Assembly (NCBI GenBank): GCA_964401935.1
Contig: CAYOAL010000022.1
Span: 1-64,000, forward strand
From: JAPYTK01 sp964401935
GTDB taxonomy: Bacteria; Myxococcota_A; Polyangia; Polyangiales; Polyangiaceae
Reading direction: 5' to 3'
DNA: 64,000 nucleotides
The translations under genes were made by a program, and so were the position numbers. Position 1 is the first letter of the stretch. Every line of letters begins with the position of its first letter. The notes under the pieces are model-generated. The model made no database searches. It saw nothing but the letters and a program-made list of their open reading frames with translations, and was not told the DNA's origin. Shown here in pieces: positions 20,291 to 28,711 of the stretch.

Positions 20291-21054
20291 CCCGCCGCTT
20301 CGCCCGCCTGCGCGTCGACGGACGCGAGTGGTTCGCGGCGCGCGAGGACGACTCGTTCTGGTTGCTCGATGGCCCTCCTCACCGCGAGGACTGCCGGCGC
20401 ACCGGAGAGCGCGTCGCGGCCGAAGACGCCGAGCTGCTCGCCCCCGTCGCTCCGACCAAGATCGTGTGCATCGGTCGCAACTATCGCGCGCACGCGGCCG
20501 AGCTCGGGAACGCCGTGCCCTCCGAGCCCCTCCTCTTCCTCAAGCCCCCCTCGGCGGTGATCGGCCCAGGCGACGACGTCGTCATCCCGCCGGTGTCGCG
20601 ACGCGTGGAGCACGAGGTGGAGCTCGGCCTCGTCATCGGGAGGCGCGCGTCTGCGGTCGACGAGCGCGACGCGCTCGGCCACGTGTTCGGCTTCACCGTG
20701 GTGGGCGACATCACCGCCCGTGATCTCCAGCAGAGCGACAAGACCTGGACGCGCGGCAAGGGGTTCGACACCTTCTGCCCCGTCGGTCCGCTCGTGGTGA
20801 CCGGGCTCGACGTGGGCGACCTCGCGATTCGCTGCACCGTGAACGGCGAGCTGCGCCAGCGTGGCACCACCGGCCACATGGTGTTCTCCCCAGCCGCCCT
20901 CGTGAGCTACATCAGCCACGTGATGACGCTCGAGCCAGGCGACGTGGTGGCGACGGGCACGCCGGAGGGAGTGGGTCCCCTCGTGCCTGGAGACCGAGTG
21001 CTCATGTCGATCGATGGCATCGGAGAGCTCACCTTCGGGGTGCGCGCGCGATGA
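20287..21054 (+). CDS. Fumarylacetoacetate hydrolase family protein
   Basis: The 255-residue product matches FAH-family C-C-bond hydrolases and decarboxylases (2-hydroxyhepta-2,4-diene-1,7-dioate isomerase type). Seen are K-I-V-C-I-G-R-N-Y and A-A-E-L-G near residue 60, the metal-binding H-E-V-E-L-G-L-V-I-G motif (two acidic residues plus a later Asp in G-D-I-T-A-R-D), K-G-F-D-T-F-C-P-V-G-P and the C-terminal G-D-V-V-A-T-G-T-P-E-G-V-G loop. These features are the complete active-site set. It is four bases overlapped by both neighbours, an odd partner for envelope proteins. The substrate cannot be inferred. Confidence 0.85.
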   Translation: MTRRFARLRVDGREWFAAREDDSFWLLDGPPHREDCRRTGERVAAEDAELLAPVAPTKIVCIGRNYRAHAAELGNAVPSEPLLFLKPPSAVIGPGDDVVIPPVSRRVEHEVELGLVIGRRASAVDERDALGHVFGFTVVGDITARDLQQSDKTWTRGKGFDTFCPVGPLVVTGLDVGDLAIRCTVNGELRQRGTTGHMVFSPAALVSYISHVMTLEPGDVVATGTPEGVGPLVPGDRVLMSIDGIGELTFGVRAR

Positions 21055-21557
21055 AACGTTACCTGCCTCACCTCGGGATCGCGCTCGGCATCGCCATCGC
21101 CGTCTACGCCCTCTTCTTCTCCGAGAGCGACGAGGACAAGATTCGCGGCCTCCTCGAGCGCCTCGAGGCGGCGGTGCGCGTCACCGAGGACGACACCAAC
21201 GTGGTGGTCCGCGGGGCGCGGATGAAGAACGAGCTCTCGGCCATCTTCATCAAGGAGGTGTCCTTCGACATCCCCGAGCTGAGCAACGTCTCGGCGGGGA
21301 GAGACGAGCTCATCGGGCTCGCCACCAAGGCGCCCCAGCTGTGGCGCACCGCCACCGTCGATCTGAGCGGGCTGGTGATCACCCTCGATGAGGGCGCGAT
21401 GGGAGGCATCGCGGTGGGCGACGCCCACCTCGACGCGACGCGTCATGAAGGCTCGCTGCACCGCGACACGCGCAAGATCTCGGTGAGTCTGGAGAAGATC
21501 GACGGCGAGTGGCGGATCATCGCCCTCACCGTGTCGGCAAAAGACAACCCCTCGTAA
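21051..21557 (+). CDS. Membrane-anchored NTF2/SnoaL-like protein
   Basis: The 168-residue protein has one N-terminal transmembrane helix (residues about 5-22) and a soluble domain with the length and helix-then-sheet layout of NTF2-like cone folds: E-D-K-I-R-G-L-L-E-R-L-E at the start, and I-D-G-E-W-R-I-I-A-L near the end. No catalytic residues are evident. It is the last gene of the coupled run that begins with ccmF-ccmH. Confidence in the fold is moderate because it rests on pattern only. Confidence 0.6.
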   Translation: MKRYLPHLGIALGIAIAVYALFFSESDEDKIRGLLERLEAAVRVTEDDTNVVVRGARMKNELSAIFIKEVSFDIPELSNVSAGRDELIGLATKAPQLWRTATVDLSGLVITLDEGAMGGIAVGDAHLDATRHEGSLHRDTRKISVSLEKIDGEWRIIALTVSAKDNPS

Positions 21558-21610
21558 CCGAGAGGCTTGCCTCGGGTGGGCGCTGTCCGTTAGGGTCCGC
21601 GGTCCCATTC

Positions 21611-22894
21611 ATGAGCGTTGCGCTGCTGTCCATCGGCAATGAGCTGCTCCGTGGCGACATTGCCAACACGAACAGTCAGTGGCTGGCGAGCCAGCTCACC
21701 GAGCTCGGCCTCGTGGTCGAGGCGATCGAGACCGTGAGCGACGACGCCGCTGCCTTGGCCGAATCCATCACGAGGCTCGCCGCGAAGCATCGCTTCGTGA
21801 TCGCGACCGGCGGCCTCGGCCCCACCACCGACGACCTGACCGCGGCCGCCGCCGCGAGCACCTGGGGCGTCGAGCTGGTCACCAACGACGACGCCCTCGC
21901 CGCGATCCGGCGGCGCGTGGAGGGGCGCGGCGACACGCTCCGCCCCGGTCACCACAAGCAGGCCTTGGTGCCGTCCGGCAGCGAGGTCCTCCCCAACGGC
22001 GAAGGCACCGCCCCCGGCTTCCTCCTCCGCCGCGAGCACGCCACGTGTTTCTTCCTCCCCGGTGTGCCTCGTGAGATGCGCGCCATGTTCAACGCTCACG
22101 TGGTGCCGCGCATCCGAGGCGCCGCCAACCAGAGCACCTTCTTCGTGTTGCTGCGTACGGTGGGCCAGGGCGAGACCTGGATCGCGCAGGCCCTCGAGGG
22201 CATCGAGGACCGTCACCCCGGCGTCACCTTTCGCTACCGCGCCCGCCGCTCGGAGGTGGACGTGCGGGTGGAGGCGCGGGCCGAAGATCCGGCCGACGCG
22301 CGCGCGCGCGCCACCGCCGCTGCCGACGAGGCCCGCGGCTTGCTCGGCGACTGCGTCTACGGCGAGGGCGATCAGTCGTTGCCGCAGCTCGCCGGCAAGA
22401 GCGTGCGCAGCCGAGGCTGGCGCCTGGCGGTGGCCGAGTCGTGCACCGGAGGCCTCATCGCCACCCAGCTCACGAGCCAGCCCGCGAGCGACTTCTTCGT
22501 CGGCGGCGCCATCACCTACGCCAACGCGGCCAAGTCGGACGTGCTCGGCGTCTCCGAGGACACCCTCCGGGGCCACGGGGCGGTGAGCGCCGAGGTGGCC
22601 GCGGAGATGGCCGAGGGCGCCCGCCGCGTCTTCAAGTGCGACGTGGCGCTGAGCGTCACGGGCATCGCAGGGCCCACCGGCGCCACCGCCGACAAGCCGA
22701 TCGGTCTCTGTCACTGGGCCGTCGCCACGCAGAACGGCACCGTCTGCGAGCACGCCGTGTTCACCGGTAACCGCAAGCAAGTGCAGAAGAAGGCGGCCCA
22801 CGCCGCCCTCGATCTTTTGCGCCGCACGATCCTCAACAACCACACGCCCGGCGAGCGCCCATCGCGCGCCACCGTCGAAGAGCTCTCCGGCTGA
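21611..22894 (+). CDS. cinA: CinA, nicotinamide-nucleotide amidase / competence-damage protein
   Basis: This is a full-length CinA of 427 residues. The N-terminal MoCF/COG1058 domain (about 1-170) has S-I-G-N-E-L-L-R-G and the phosphate-binding T-G-G-L-G-P-T-T-D-D. A linker domain follows, then a C-terminal PncC-type amidase domain with V-A-E-S-C-T-G-G-L-I, F-V-G-G-A-I-T-Y-A-N and G-I-A-G-P-T-G. CinA family enzymes hydrolyse NMN and ADP-ribose in pyridine nucleotide recycling. The ATG at 21611 gives the canonical N-terminus M-S-V-A-L-L-S-I-G-N-E. A TAGGGT hexamer lies 14 bases upstream. The stop falls one base before a scaffold gap. Confidence 0.93.
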   Translation: MSVALLSIGNELLRGDIANTNSQWLASQLTELGLVVEAIETVSDDAAALAESITRLAAKHRFVIATGGLGPTTDDLTAAAAASTWGVELVTNDDALAAIRRRVEGRGDTLRPGHHKQALVPSGSEVLPNGEGTAPGFLLRREHATCFFLPGVPREMRAMFNAHVVPRIRGAANQSTFFVLLRTVGQGETWIAQALEGIEDRHPGVTFRYRARRSEVDVRVEARAEDPADARARATAAADEARGLLGDCVYGEGDQSLPQLAGKSVRSRGWRLAVAESCTGGLIATQLTSQPASDFFVGGAITYANAAKSDVLGVSEDTLRGHGAVSAEVAAEMAEGARRVFKCDVALSVTGIAGPTGATADKPIGLCHWAVATQNGTVCEHAVFTGNRKQVQKKAAHAALDLLRRTILNNHTPGERPSRATVEELSG

Positions 22895-22895
22895 C

Positions 22896-22995
22896 NNNNN
22901 NNNNNNNNNNNNNNNNNNNNNNNNNNNNNNNNNNNNNNNNNNNNNNNNNNNNNNNNNNNNNNNNNNNNNNNNNNNNNNNNNNNNNNNNNNNNNNN
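22896..22995. other. Scaffold gap (100 N)
   Basis: Exactly 100 unresolved bases, the conventional placeholder for a gap of unknown size. Tandem repeats begin immediately on the right, and the nine bases on the left (CCGGCTGAC) match the end of the repeat unit, so the gap probably hides more copies of the array. Confidence 0.95.
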
Positions 22996-23082
22996 CGAGA
23001 GCGCGCTCCGAGCGATCACCGGCTGACCGAGAGCGCGCTCCGAGCGATCACCGGCTGACCGAGAGCGCGCTCCGAGCGATCA
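22996..23082. repeat. 32-bp tandem repeat array next to gap
   Basis: Two complete 32-base units (22996-23027 and 23028-23059) and a partial 23-base unit (23060-23082) follow the gap. Each unit contains the perfect palindrome GAGCGCGCTC. The units are identical as far as they run. There are no unique spacers, so this is not a CRISPR array. It lies between the cinA stop and the end of a convergent lipoprotein gene. Confidence 0.85.
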
Positions 23083-23108
23083 GCATCGCGGAGCCAGCCA
23101 CGCCTCGG

Positions 23109-23816
23109 TCAGCTGCACTGGGTGCTGCACTGCGTGTCGACGCACGCGTTGAAATCGATGGCCGCGTCGCGCACCCCTGGCGTCACCTCCTCGCACGCGA
23201 GGCCGTCGGGATCCGCCAAGCAGACGAGGCACTGGTTCACCTCGTCGTCGGAGCCGCCCTGAACGCAGGTGGTGAGGTGCCCGCAGCAGAACTGATCCGC
23301 GCAGGCGTTGCAGGCGATGTGCGGCTCGCTCCCGAGCGTGAAGCCAATCCCCGTGTCGCAGATGTCGGTGGGACACGCGTTCTCCGAGCAGGTGGTGAAC
23401 GCGTTGAAGAGGCTGTTGCCCTCGCAACCGGTGGAGTCGGTGAGGCACGCGCTGCACGTGGCGTTGGCCACACACGCGTTGAACGAGGTGCAGCACGAAT
23501 CAGTGAGGCACCCGTCGTAGTTCGCCGAACCGGTCGTGAGCCCGCTGTTGCAGATCCCGTCGCTGGGTCCGGTGGTGGTGGTGGCCGCGGTGGTGGTGGT
23601 CGGCCCAGCCGGACCGGCGCCTCCGACCCCGCTCGCGCCGCCGACCCCCCCCGGCCCCGCGACGGCGCCGCCACCCGAGCCATTGGTCGCGCCCACCGTG
23701 AAGCTGCCGCTCGAGTCGTCGTCGTCATCGTCGGAGGACCGACGCCGTTCGGGCTCACAGGCGATCGCGGCAGCAGCGAGAGCGAAGAGCAGGGTGAAGA
23801 AGAGGCGGGTAGGCAT
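23109..23816 (-). CDS. Cys-rich lipoprotein with Gly/Thr linker
   Basis: The 235-residue protein has a signal peptide with a lipobox-like AAIAC, an Asp-rich stretch (S-S-D-D-D-D-D-D), a Gly/Ala linker and a Thr-rich stretch. Two C-terminal Cys-rich units then share the spacing C-N-S-G, then Y-D-G-C-L-T-D-S-C-C-x3-N-A-C and C-N-A-C-A-D-Q-F-C-C-x4-T-C. The second unit closely resembles the C-terminal module of the protein at 1981-3189 (C-V-T-D-N-C-C), so these two genes belong to one lipoprotein family in this genome. The ATG at 23816 starts the signal. An upstream GGAG could serve as the ribosome-binding site. Confidence 0.75.
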   Translation of the reverse strand: MPTRLFFTLLFALAAAAIACEPERRRSSDDDDDDSSGSFTVGATNGSGGGAVAGPGGVGGASGVGGAGPAGPTTTTAATTTTGPSDGICNSGLTTGSANYDGCLTDSCCTSFNACVANATCSACLTDSTGCEGNSLFNAFTTCSENACPTDICDTGIGFTLGSEPHIACNACADQFCCGHLTTCVQGGSDDEVNQCLVCLADPDGLACEEVTPGVRDAAIDFNACVDTQCSTQCS

Positions 23817-23921
23817 GGGGAGCTCCGTGTGTGGGCGAGAACAAAGTAAGACCCTCGACCTTACGGTGTCCCCTCCGCCTTTCTTCCCTGCACCACGCCC
23901 GTCGCACCGTTCCCGTCTCCT

Positions 23922-23949
23922 CCCATCGAAGGAGACGGGCGGCGCGGGG
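23922..23949 (-). terminator. Hairpin after clpB
   Basis: A perfect 10-bp stem (CCCGTCTCCT / AGGAGACGGG) with an 8-base loop begins about seven bases past the clpB stop. There is no U-tract, so it may act with Rho or protect the 3' end instead of being a classical intrinsic terminator. Confidence 0.55.
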
Positions 23950-23955
23950 GCACCG

Positions 23956-26559
23956 TCAGCTCGCGCGACGGAACACGATTTCCCGATCTTGGGCGTCGAT
24001 GACGATGCTCTCACCGGGGAGGAACTCGCCCGCCAACAGGCGCTTGGCGAGCTCGTTGGAGACGAGGCTCGTGATCGCCCGCTTGAGCGGACGCGCCCCG
24101 TATTGTGGATCCCAGCCGGCTTCGACGAGCAGGTCCTTGGCCTCGGGGGTGACCGTGGCCGCGAGGTTTCGCTCGGCGAGGCGCGCGAGGAAGCGGGAGA
24201 GCTGGATGTCGACGATCCCGTGCATGTGCTCGCGCTCCAGGCGATGAAACACTACCTGCTCATCGAGACGATTGAGAAACTCGGGACGCATGCGCTTCTT
24301 CACCTGCTCGAGCACCGTGTGCTCGATCAGCGCACGCTTCGCTTCCGTGTCGAGATCGGTGCGTTGCTCGATCTCCCCCGCGGCCGTCGTGCCGAGGTTG
24401 GAGGTGAGGATGATCACCGTGTTCTTGAAGTCGACGACGTTGCCCTGCCCATCGGTCAAGCGCCCATCGTCGAGCACCTGAAGCAGCACGTTCCACACGT
24501 CGTCGTGGGCCTTCTCGATCTCGTCGAACAGCACCACGGTGTACGGCCTACGCCGCACCGGCTCGGTGAGCTGCCCACCCTCTTCGTAGCCCACGTACCC
24601 CGGAGGCGCGCCCACCAGGCGTGAGACGGTGTGGCGTTCGCCGTACTCGCTCATGTCGAGCCGCACCATGTTGCGCTCGTCGTCGAACAAGCGCTCGGCG
24701 AGCGCCTTCGCGAGCTCCGTCTTGCCCACGCCAGTGGGCCCCAGGAAGAGGAACGAGCCGATGGGTCGGTTCGGATCGCCCAGGCCCGAGCGCGAGCGCC
24801 GCACCGCGTCGGCCACCGCGCGCACCGCGGCGTGTTGGCCCACCACGCGCTGGTGGAGCTCGTCCTCGAGGCGCAGGAGCTTCTGCATCTCGCCTTCGAG
24901 CATCTTGGCCACCGGGATCCCCGTCCACTTGGACACGACCATGGCCACGTCCTCGTCGGTGACCTCCTCCTTGAGGAAGCTCTCGCTCCCGCCGAGGAGC
25001 TCCTCGAGCTTCTGGTGCACCAGCGCCAGCTTCTTGTCCGCCTCGGGGATCTTCCCGTAGTGGATCATCGACGCCGTCTCGAGGTCGCCGCGTCGCTGCG
25101 CTTGCTCTTCGTCGATGCGCAGCTGCTCGATGGCCTCCTTCATCGCGCGCACCTCGGTGATGAGCTCCTTCTCGTGGAGCCACTGCGCGCGCATGCGATC
25201 GCGCTCGCCGCTCAGCTCCGCGATCTCGCGCTTCACCTCGCCGAGGCGCTCCTTCGACGGCTTGTCCTTCTCCCGCTTGAGCGCCTGCTCCTCCATCTGG
25301 AGCTGCAAGAGCTTCCGCTCCAGGCGATCGATCGGCACGGGGAGGCTGTCGATCTCGAGGCGGATCTTGGAGGCCGCCTCGTCGACGAGATCGATCGCCT
25401 TGTCGGGCAAGAAGCGCTCGGTGATGTAGCGGTTCGACAGGGTCGCCGCCGCCACCAGCGCGGCGTCCTGAATGCGGATGCCGTGATGGACTTCGTAGCG
25501 ATCCTTGAGCCCGCGCAGGATGGCGATGGTGTCTTCCACCGTCGGCTGGCTCACCTTCACCTGCTGGAAGCGGCGCTCGAGGGCCTTGTCCTTCTCGATC
25601 TTCTTGTACTCATCGAGGGTGGTGGCCCCGATGCAGCGCAGCTCGCCCCGCGCGAGCGCGGGCTTGAGCATGTTGGCCGCGTCCATGGCGCCCTCGGCGG
25701 CGCCGGCCCCCACGAGCGTGTGGAGCTCGTCGATGAACAACACGATGGTGCCGTCCGAGCCCTGAACCTCCTTGAGCACCGCCTTGAGGCGATCTTCGAA
25801 CTCGCCGCGATACTTGGCGCCAGCCACCATCGACGCCAAGTCGAGCGCCAACAGCTGCTTGTTCTTCAGCGGCTCGGGCACATCGCCGTTCACGATGCGT
25901 TGCGCGATGCCCTCCACGATCGCCGTCTTGCCCACGCCGGGCTCTCCGATGAGCACCGGGTTGTTCTTCGTGCGGCGCGACAGCACCTGCATCACGCGAC
26001 GGATCTCTTCGTCGCGGCCGATGACCGGATCGATCTTGCCGGCGCGCGCGGCTCCGGTGAGATCGATGCAATACTTCTCCAGCGCCTGGAACTTCCCCTC
26101 GGGATCGCGATCGGTGATGCGCTGCTGACCCCGCACCGCGGCGAGCGCCTGAAGGAGGCTCTGGAGGTTGAGCCCACCCTTCTCGAGCGCCCCCTGGATC
26201 TCTCCGTCTTTCTTCGCGCCGGCGATGAGCAAGTGCTCGGTGGAGACGAAGTCGTCCTTCATCGCCTTCGCCTCGTCCTCCGCGCCTTGAATCAGGTTGA
26301 GCGTGCGGCTCGAGATGCGTGGCTCGGCGCCCCCCGACACCTGCGGAAACGCGTCGAGCCGGCGCGCGAGCGCCCCGCGGATCGCCTCGAAGTCGCCGCC
26401 GGCCTTCTGGATGAGCGGCCGCGCCACACCACCCTCTTGCTCGAGCACGGCGAGACACAAGTGCTCCGGATGCACCTCCGGGTGGCCGCGTCGCATCGCG
26501 GTGGACACGGCGGTCCGCACCGCCTCTTGCGCCTTGGTGGTCATCTTCTCCATCGACAT
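23956..26559 (-). CDS. clpB: ClpB disaggregase
   Basis: The 867-residue AAA+ chaperone is the full usual length. It has a Clp N-terminal double repeat (about 1-150), a first AAA+ domain with Walker A GEPGVGKT and Walker B IVLFIDE, the long coiled-coil middle domain (about 410-530) that distinguishes ClpB from ClpA/C, and a second AAA+ domain with GPTGVGKT, VVLFDEIEKAH and arginine-finger region FLNRLDE. With DnaK/DnaJ/GrpE, ClpB threads aggregated proteins through its central pore. The start at 26559 (MSMEKMTTKAQEAV) matches family N-termini. The 268-base upstream region shows no clear CIRCE element or sigma-32 promoter. Confidence 0.97.
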   Translation of the reverse strand: MSMEKMTTKAQEAVRTAVSTAMRRGHPEVHPEHLCLAVLEQEGGVARPLIQKAGGDFEAIRGALARRLDAFPQVSGGAEPRISSRTLNLIQGAEDEAKAMKDDFVSTEHLLIAGAKKDGEIQGALEKGGLNLQSLLQALAAVRGQQRITDRDPEGKFQALEKYCIDLTGAARAGKIDPVIGRDEEIRRVMQVLSRRTKNNPVLIGEPGVGKTAIVEGIAQRIVNGDVPEPLKNKQLLALDLASMVAGAKYRGEFEDRLKAVLKEVQGSDGTIVLFIDELHTLVGAGAAEGAMDAANMLKPALARGELRCIGATTLDEYKKIEKDKALERRFQQVKVSQPTVEDTIAILRGLKDRYEVHHGIRIQDAALVAAATLSNRYITERFLPDKAIDLVDEAASKIRLEIDSLPVPIDRLERKLLQLQMEEQALKREKDKPSKERLGEVKREIAELSGERDRMRAQWLHEKELITEVRAMKEAIEQLRIDEEQAQRRGDLETASMIHYGKIPEADKKLALVHQKLEELLGGSESFLKEEVTDEDVAMVVSKWTGIPVAKMLEGEMQKLLRLEDELHQRVVGQHAAVRAVADAVRRSRSGLGDPNRPIGSFLFLGPTGVGKTELAKALAERLFDDERNMVRLDMSEYGERHTVSRLVGAPPGYVGYEEGGQLTEPVRRRPYTVVLFDEIEKAHDDVWNVLLQVLDDGRLTDGQGNVVDFKNTVIILTSNLGTTAAGEIEQRTDLDTEAKRALIEHTVLEQVKKRMRPEFLNRLDEQVVFHRLEREHMHGIVDIQLSRFLARLAERNLAATVTPEAKDLLVEAGWDPQYGARPLKRAITSLVSNELAKRLLAGEFLPGESIVIDAQDREIVFRRAS

Positions 26560-26827
26560 CACACACCTCGAGTGAGCGACGACGCACGCCAGTGACCGTG
26601 CGCCCCCGTTTTGATACCTGCTCGACCGCTCCTCACACAGGGACGGAGCGCCGTGCAACAACGGTAACCTAAGCACGCAAGGCCGCATCGCAAGCGCGCC
26701 AGCGACGAGGGATTGCAAGATGCAGGCCGCCATCCGGCTTCGCGAGCCGGCCGACGGGTTGGGCCTCACGGCACAGGGTGACGCGCGCCACGGGGCCCGC
26801 GCGACCCGACCGCGACTCCGCGACCGG

Positions 26828-27565
26828 TCAGCGCTTGGCGTATTTCACGGTGCAGCCCCAGGCCTCGGTCTGGGCCTGACGCACCGGCCGCGCCGCCTTC
26901 AAGTCGTCGAGCGCGTTCGTCACGTAGTTGACCAGCTCGGGAGCGGCGTCTTCCGGGTCGCCGCTCTTGGTGTTGTCGAGCGCGCCCGCGTAGATGAGCG
27001 TGCCCTCTTTGTCGATCACGTACATGTGCGGGGTGTTCGTCGCCCCGTAGGCGTGACCCACGGCCCCGTCCGGGTCGTAGAGGATGGGGTAGTCGATGCC
27101 GAACTTCTCTTTGCCGGCGCGGTTGGTGTCGTCGCCGTGACCCTGCTTGCCCTCGGCGTTGGAGTTCACCGCCAGCCACACGAGCTCCCCGTCGTGAGCG
27201 TCTCGCAGCTTCTTGGCCAGGCCCTTCAAGCTGCCGCGCTCGTGGGCGTTGCGCACGTAGGGGCAGTCGGGGTTGAACCACTCGAGCACCACGATCTTGC
27301 CCTTGTGATCGCTGAGCTTGGCCTTGGCCCCATCGAGGCCCGTGAGCTCGAAATCGGGCGCTGCCTTGCCCACCACCGCGCGCGCGCTCCCGCCCTTGTC
27401 GGCCGCGCCCGAGGGGGTCGTGCGCACGCCGCCGGCCGCCTCCGAGGAGGGGGTCTGCGTCGCGGGATCCTGCGCCATGGGCCCCGGATCGGGCTTGCCG
27501 CAGGCCAGCGCGAGCAACGTCGTTGCTACCAGGGCACTTCGTGAGAGCCAGCGTGAGCAGAGCAT
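26828..27565 (-). CDS. Redoxin-domain lipoprotein (AhpC/TSA-like)
   Basis: The 245-residue protein carries a lipoprotein signal (lipobox LALAC, C22). A linker follows, then a thioredoxin-like redoxin domain from about residue 65: G-K-A-A-P-D-F-E-L, then W-F-N-P-D-C101-P-Y-V. The site has a single cysteine where thioredoxins have C-x2-C, as in one-cysteine peroxiredoxin-like proteins. A cis-Pro segment (T-P-H-M-Y-V-I-D-K-E-G) follows. It would act at the envelope on peroxides or thiols. It is divided from clpB by 268 bases and from the UspA gene by 89 bases, so regulation is probably separate. Confidence 0.8.
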   Translation of the reverse strand: MLCSRWLSRSALVATTLLALACGKPDPGPMAQDPATQTPSSEAAGGVRTTPSGAADKGGSARAVVGKAAPDFELTGLDGAKAKLSDHKGKIVVLEWFNPDCPYVRNAHERGSLKGLAKKLRDAHDGELVWLAVNSNAEGKQGHGDDTNRAGKEKFGIDYPILYDPDGAVGHAYGATNTPHMYVIDKEGTLIYAGALDNTKSGDPEDAAPELVNYVTNALDDLKAARPVRQAQTEAWGCTVKYAKR

Positions 27566-27654
27566 GAGGCAAGGCGTAGCGCAGATGCGCTATCGGTGCA
27601 CGCACGGGTCTGCGGTGGGGGACATGAGCGCGCACACCGCTCAAGCGGCGGCGC

Positions 27655-28557
27655 TCACGCGTCGGCGGGCCGCGTCGGCGACACCGTGTCCTCGGTGGTG
27701 CGCACCACGAGCACCGGCACCGTGGCCCTCCGCAGCACCTTCTCGGCCACGCTGCCGAGCATCCAGCGCGACACCCCCGAGCGACCGTGGGTGGTCATCG
27801 CGATCATGTCGTGGTCGTAGCGCGGGGTGTAGTCGAGCACCTCGACGGCGGGATCGCCGCGCCGAAGCTCGGTGTGTGCGATCACCCCCGCCTTCTCGAA
27901 CAGCGCGACCGCGCCCTCGAGGTGTTTCTCGGCGAGCTCCAACAGGTTCGGATCGGCGTGGTCCTCGAGCACCAAGAGGAGGGTGACCCTCGAGCCGAAG
28001 AGGCGCACCCCCTCGGCGACGTGCGGGATGATCTGCAGGGCCTGGCGGCTGCCGTCCAGCGGCACGACCACGGAGGTGAAGTTCCACACCCGGCGATCGA
28101 CGCCGCCTTCGGGCTCGGTGCGCGAGAAGGACGGCACCACCAGCACCGGGCGCACGCTCGCGCGGACCACCTTCTCGGTCACGCTCCCATACACCCAGCG
28201 CGACAGCCCGGTGCGCCCGTGCGTCGACATGCAGATGACCGAGCTCTGCTCCTCTTCCGCCACCGCGAGGATGATCTCCGCTGCGCCGCCCACCTCTACC
28301 TTCGCGTGCACCTCGAGACCGGTCGCTCGCAGCTTGTCGGCCATGGCTTCGATGTAAGCGCGAGCCCCCTCGACCAGCTCTCCCTCCAGGTCGGAGGCGG
28401 TCACCGCGGCGTGCGTGAGCCAGCCCTTCTGCTTGGCGTCCACGACCGACAAGAGCGTCACGCGCGCGTCGGTCTGACGCAGCAGGAAGCCCAGACGAAA
28501 CACCATCGACTCGGCCATCTCCGAGCCGTCCAGGGGGATGAGGACGCGTCGAATCAT
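27655..28557 (-). CDS. Tandem-domain universal stress protein (UspA family)
   Basis: The 300-residue product has two UspA domains (about 1-148 and 158-290). Each ends with the ATP-binding pattern G-R-T-G-L-S-R-W-V-Y-G-S or G-R-S-G-V-S-R-W-M-L-G-S and starts with a V-L-I-P-L-D-G-S or V-V-V-P-L-D-G-S strand. ATP binding is therefore predicted for both halves. Such double proteins act as stress sensors or modulators in the cytoplasm. The ATG at 28557 (MIRRVLIPLDGS) is clearly the start because the first beta-strand follows at once. Confidence 0.9.
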   Translation of the reverse strand: MIRRVLIPLDGSEMAESMVFRLGFLLRQTDARVTLLSVVDAKQKGWLTHAAVTASDLEGELVEGARAYIEAMADKLRATGLEVHAKVEVGGAAEIILAVAEEEQSSVICMSTHGRTGLSRWVYGSVTEKVVRASVRPVLVVPSFSRTEPEGGVDRRVWNFTSVVVPLDGSRQALQIIPHVAEGVRLFGSRVTLLLVLEDHADPNLLELAEKHLEGAVALFEKAGVIAHTELRRGDPAVEVLDYTPRYDHDMIAMTTHGRSGVSRWMLGSVAEKVLRRATVPVLVVRTTEDTVSPTRPADA

Positions 28558-28711
28558 GTCGTGGGTGCTGCAAATTCGGCGCCAGCAACCCGGGCGGCGA
28601 GAACCGCGCGCCCACCGCGACGGGCTCGTTCGCGACACGCAGCCTCTGCGCGAGCGGCCCTCGAACGGCAAACCGTGCGGGAAGCCCAACCTCGGGGGGA
28701 GGTGCCGACGG

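Noticed and set aside
22996..23082. CRISPR array
   Set aside because: The repeats are directly tandem, with no unique spacers and no cas genes.
26560..26827. Sigma-32 or CIRCE control of clpB
   Set aside because: No inverted repeat and no good -35/-10 pair of the heat-shock type; a CTTGCAA-like hexamer lacks a matching -10.
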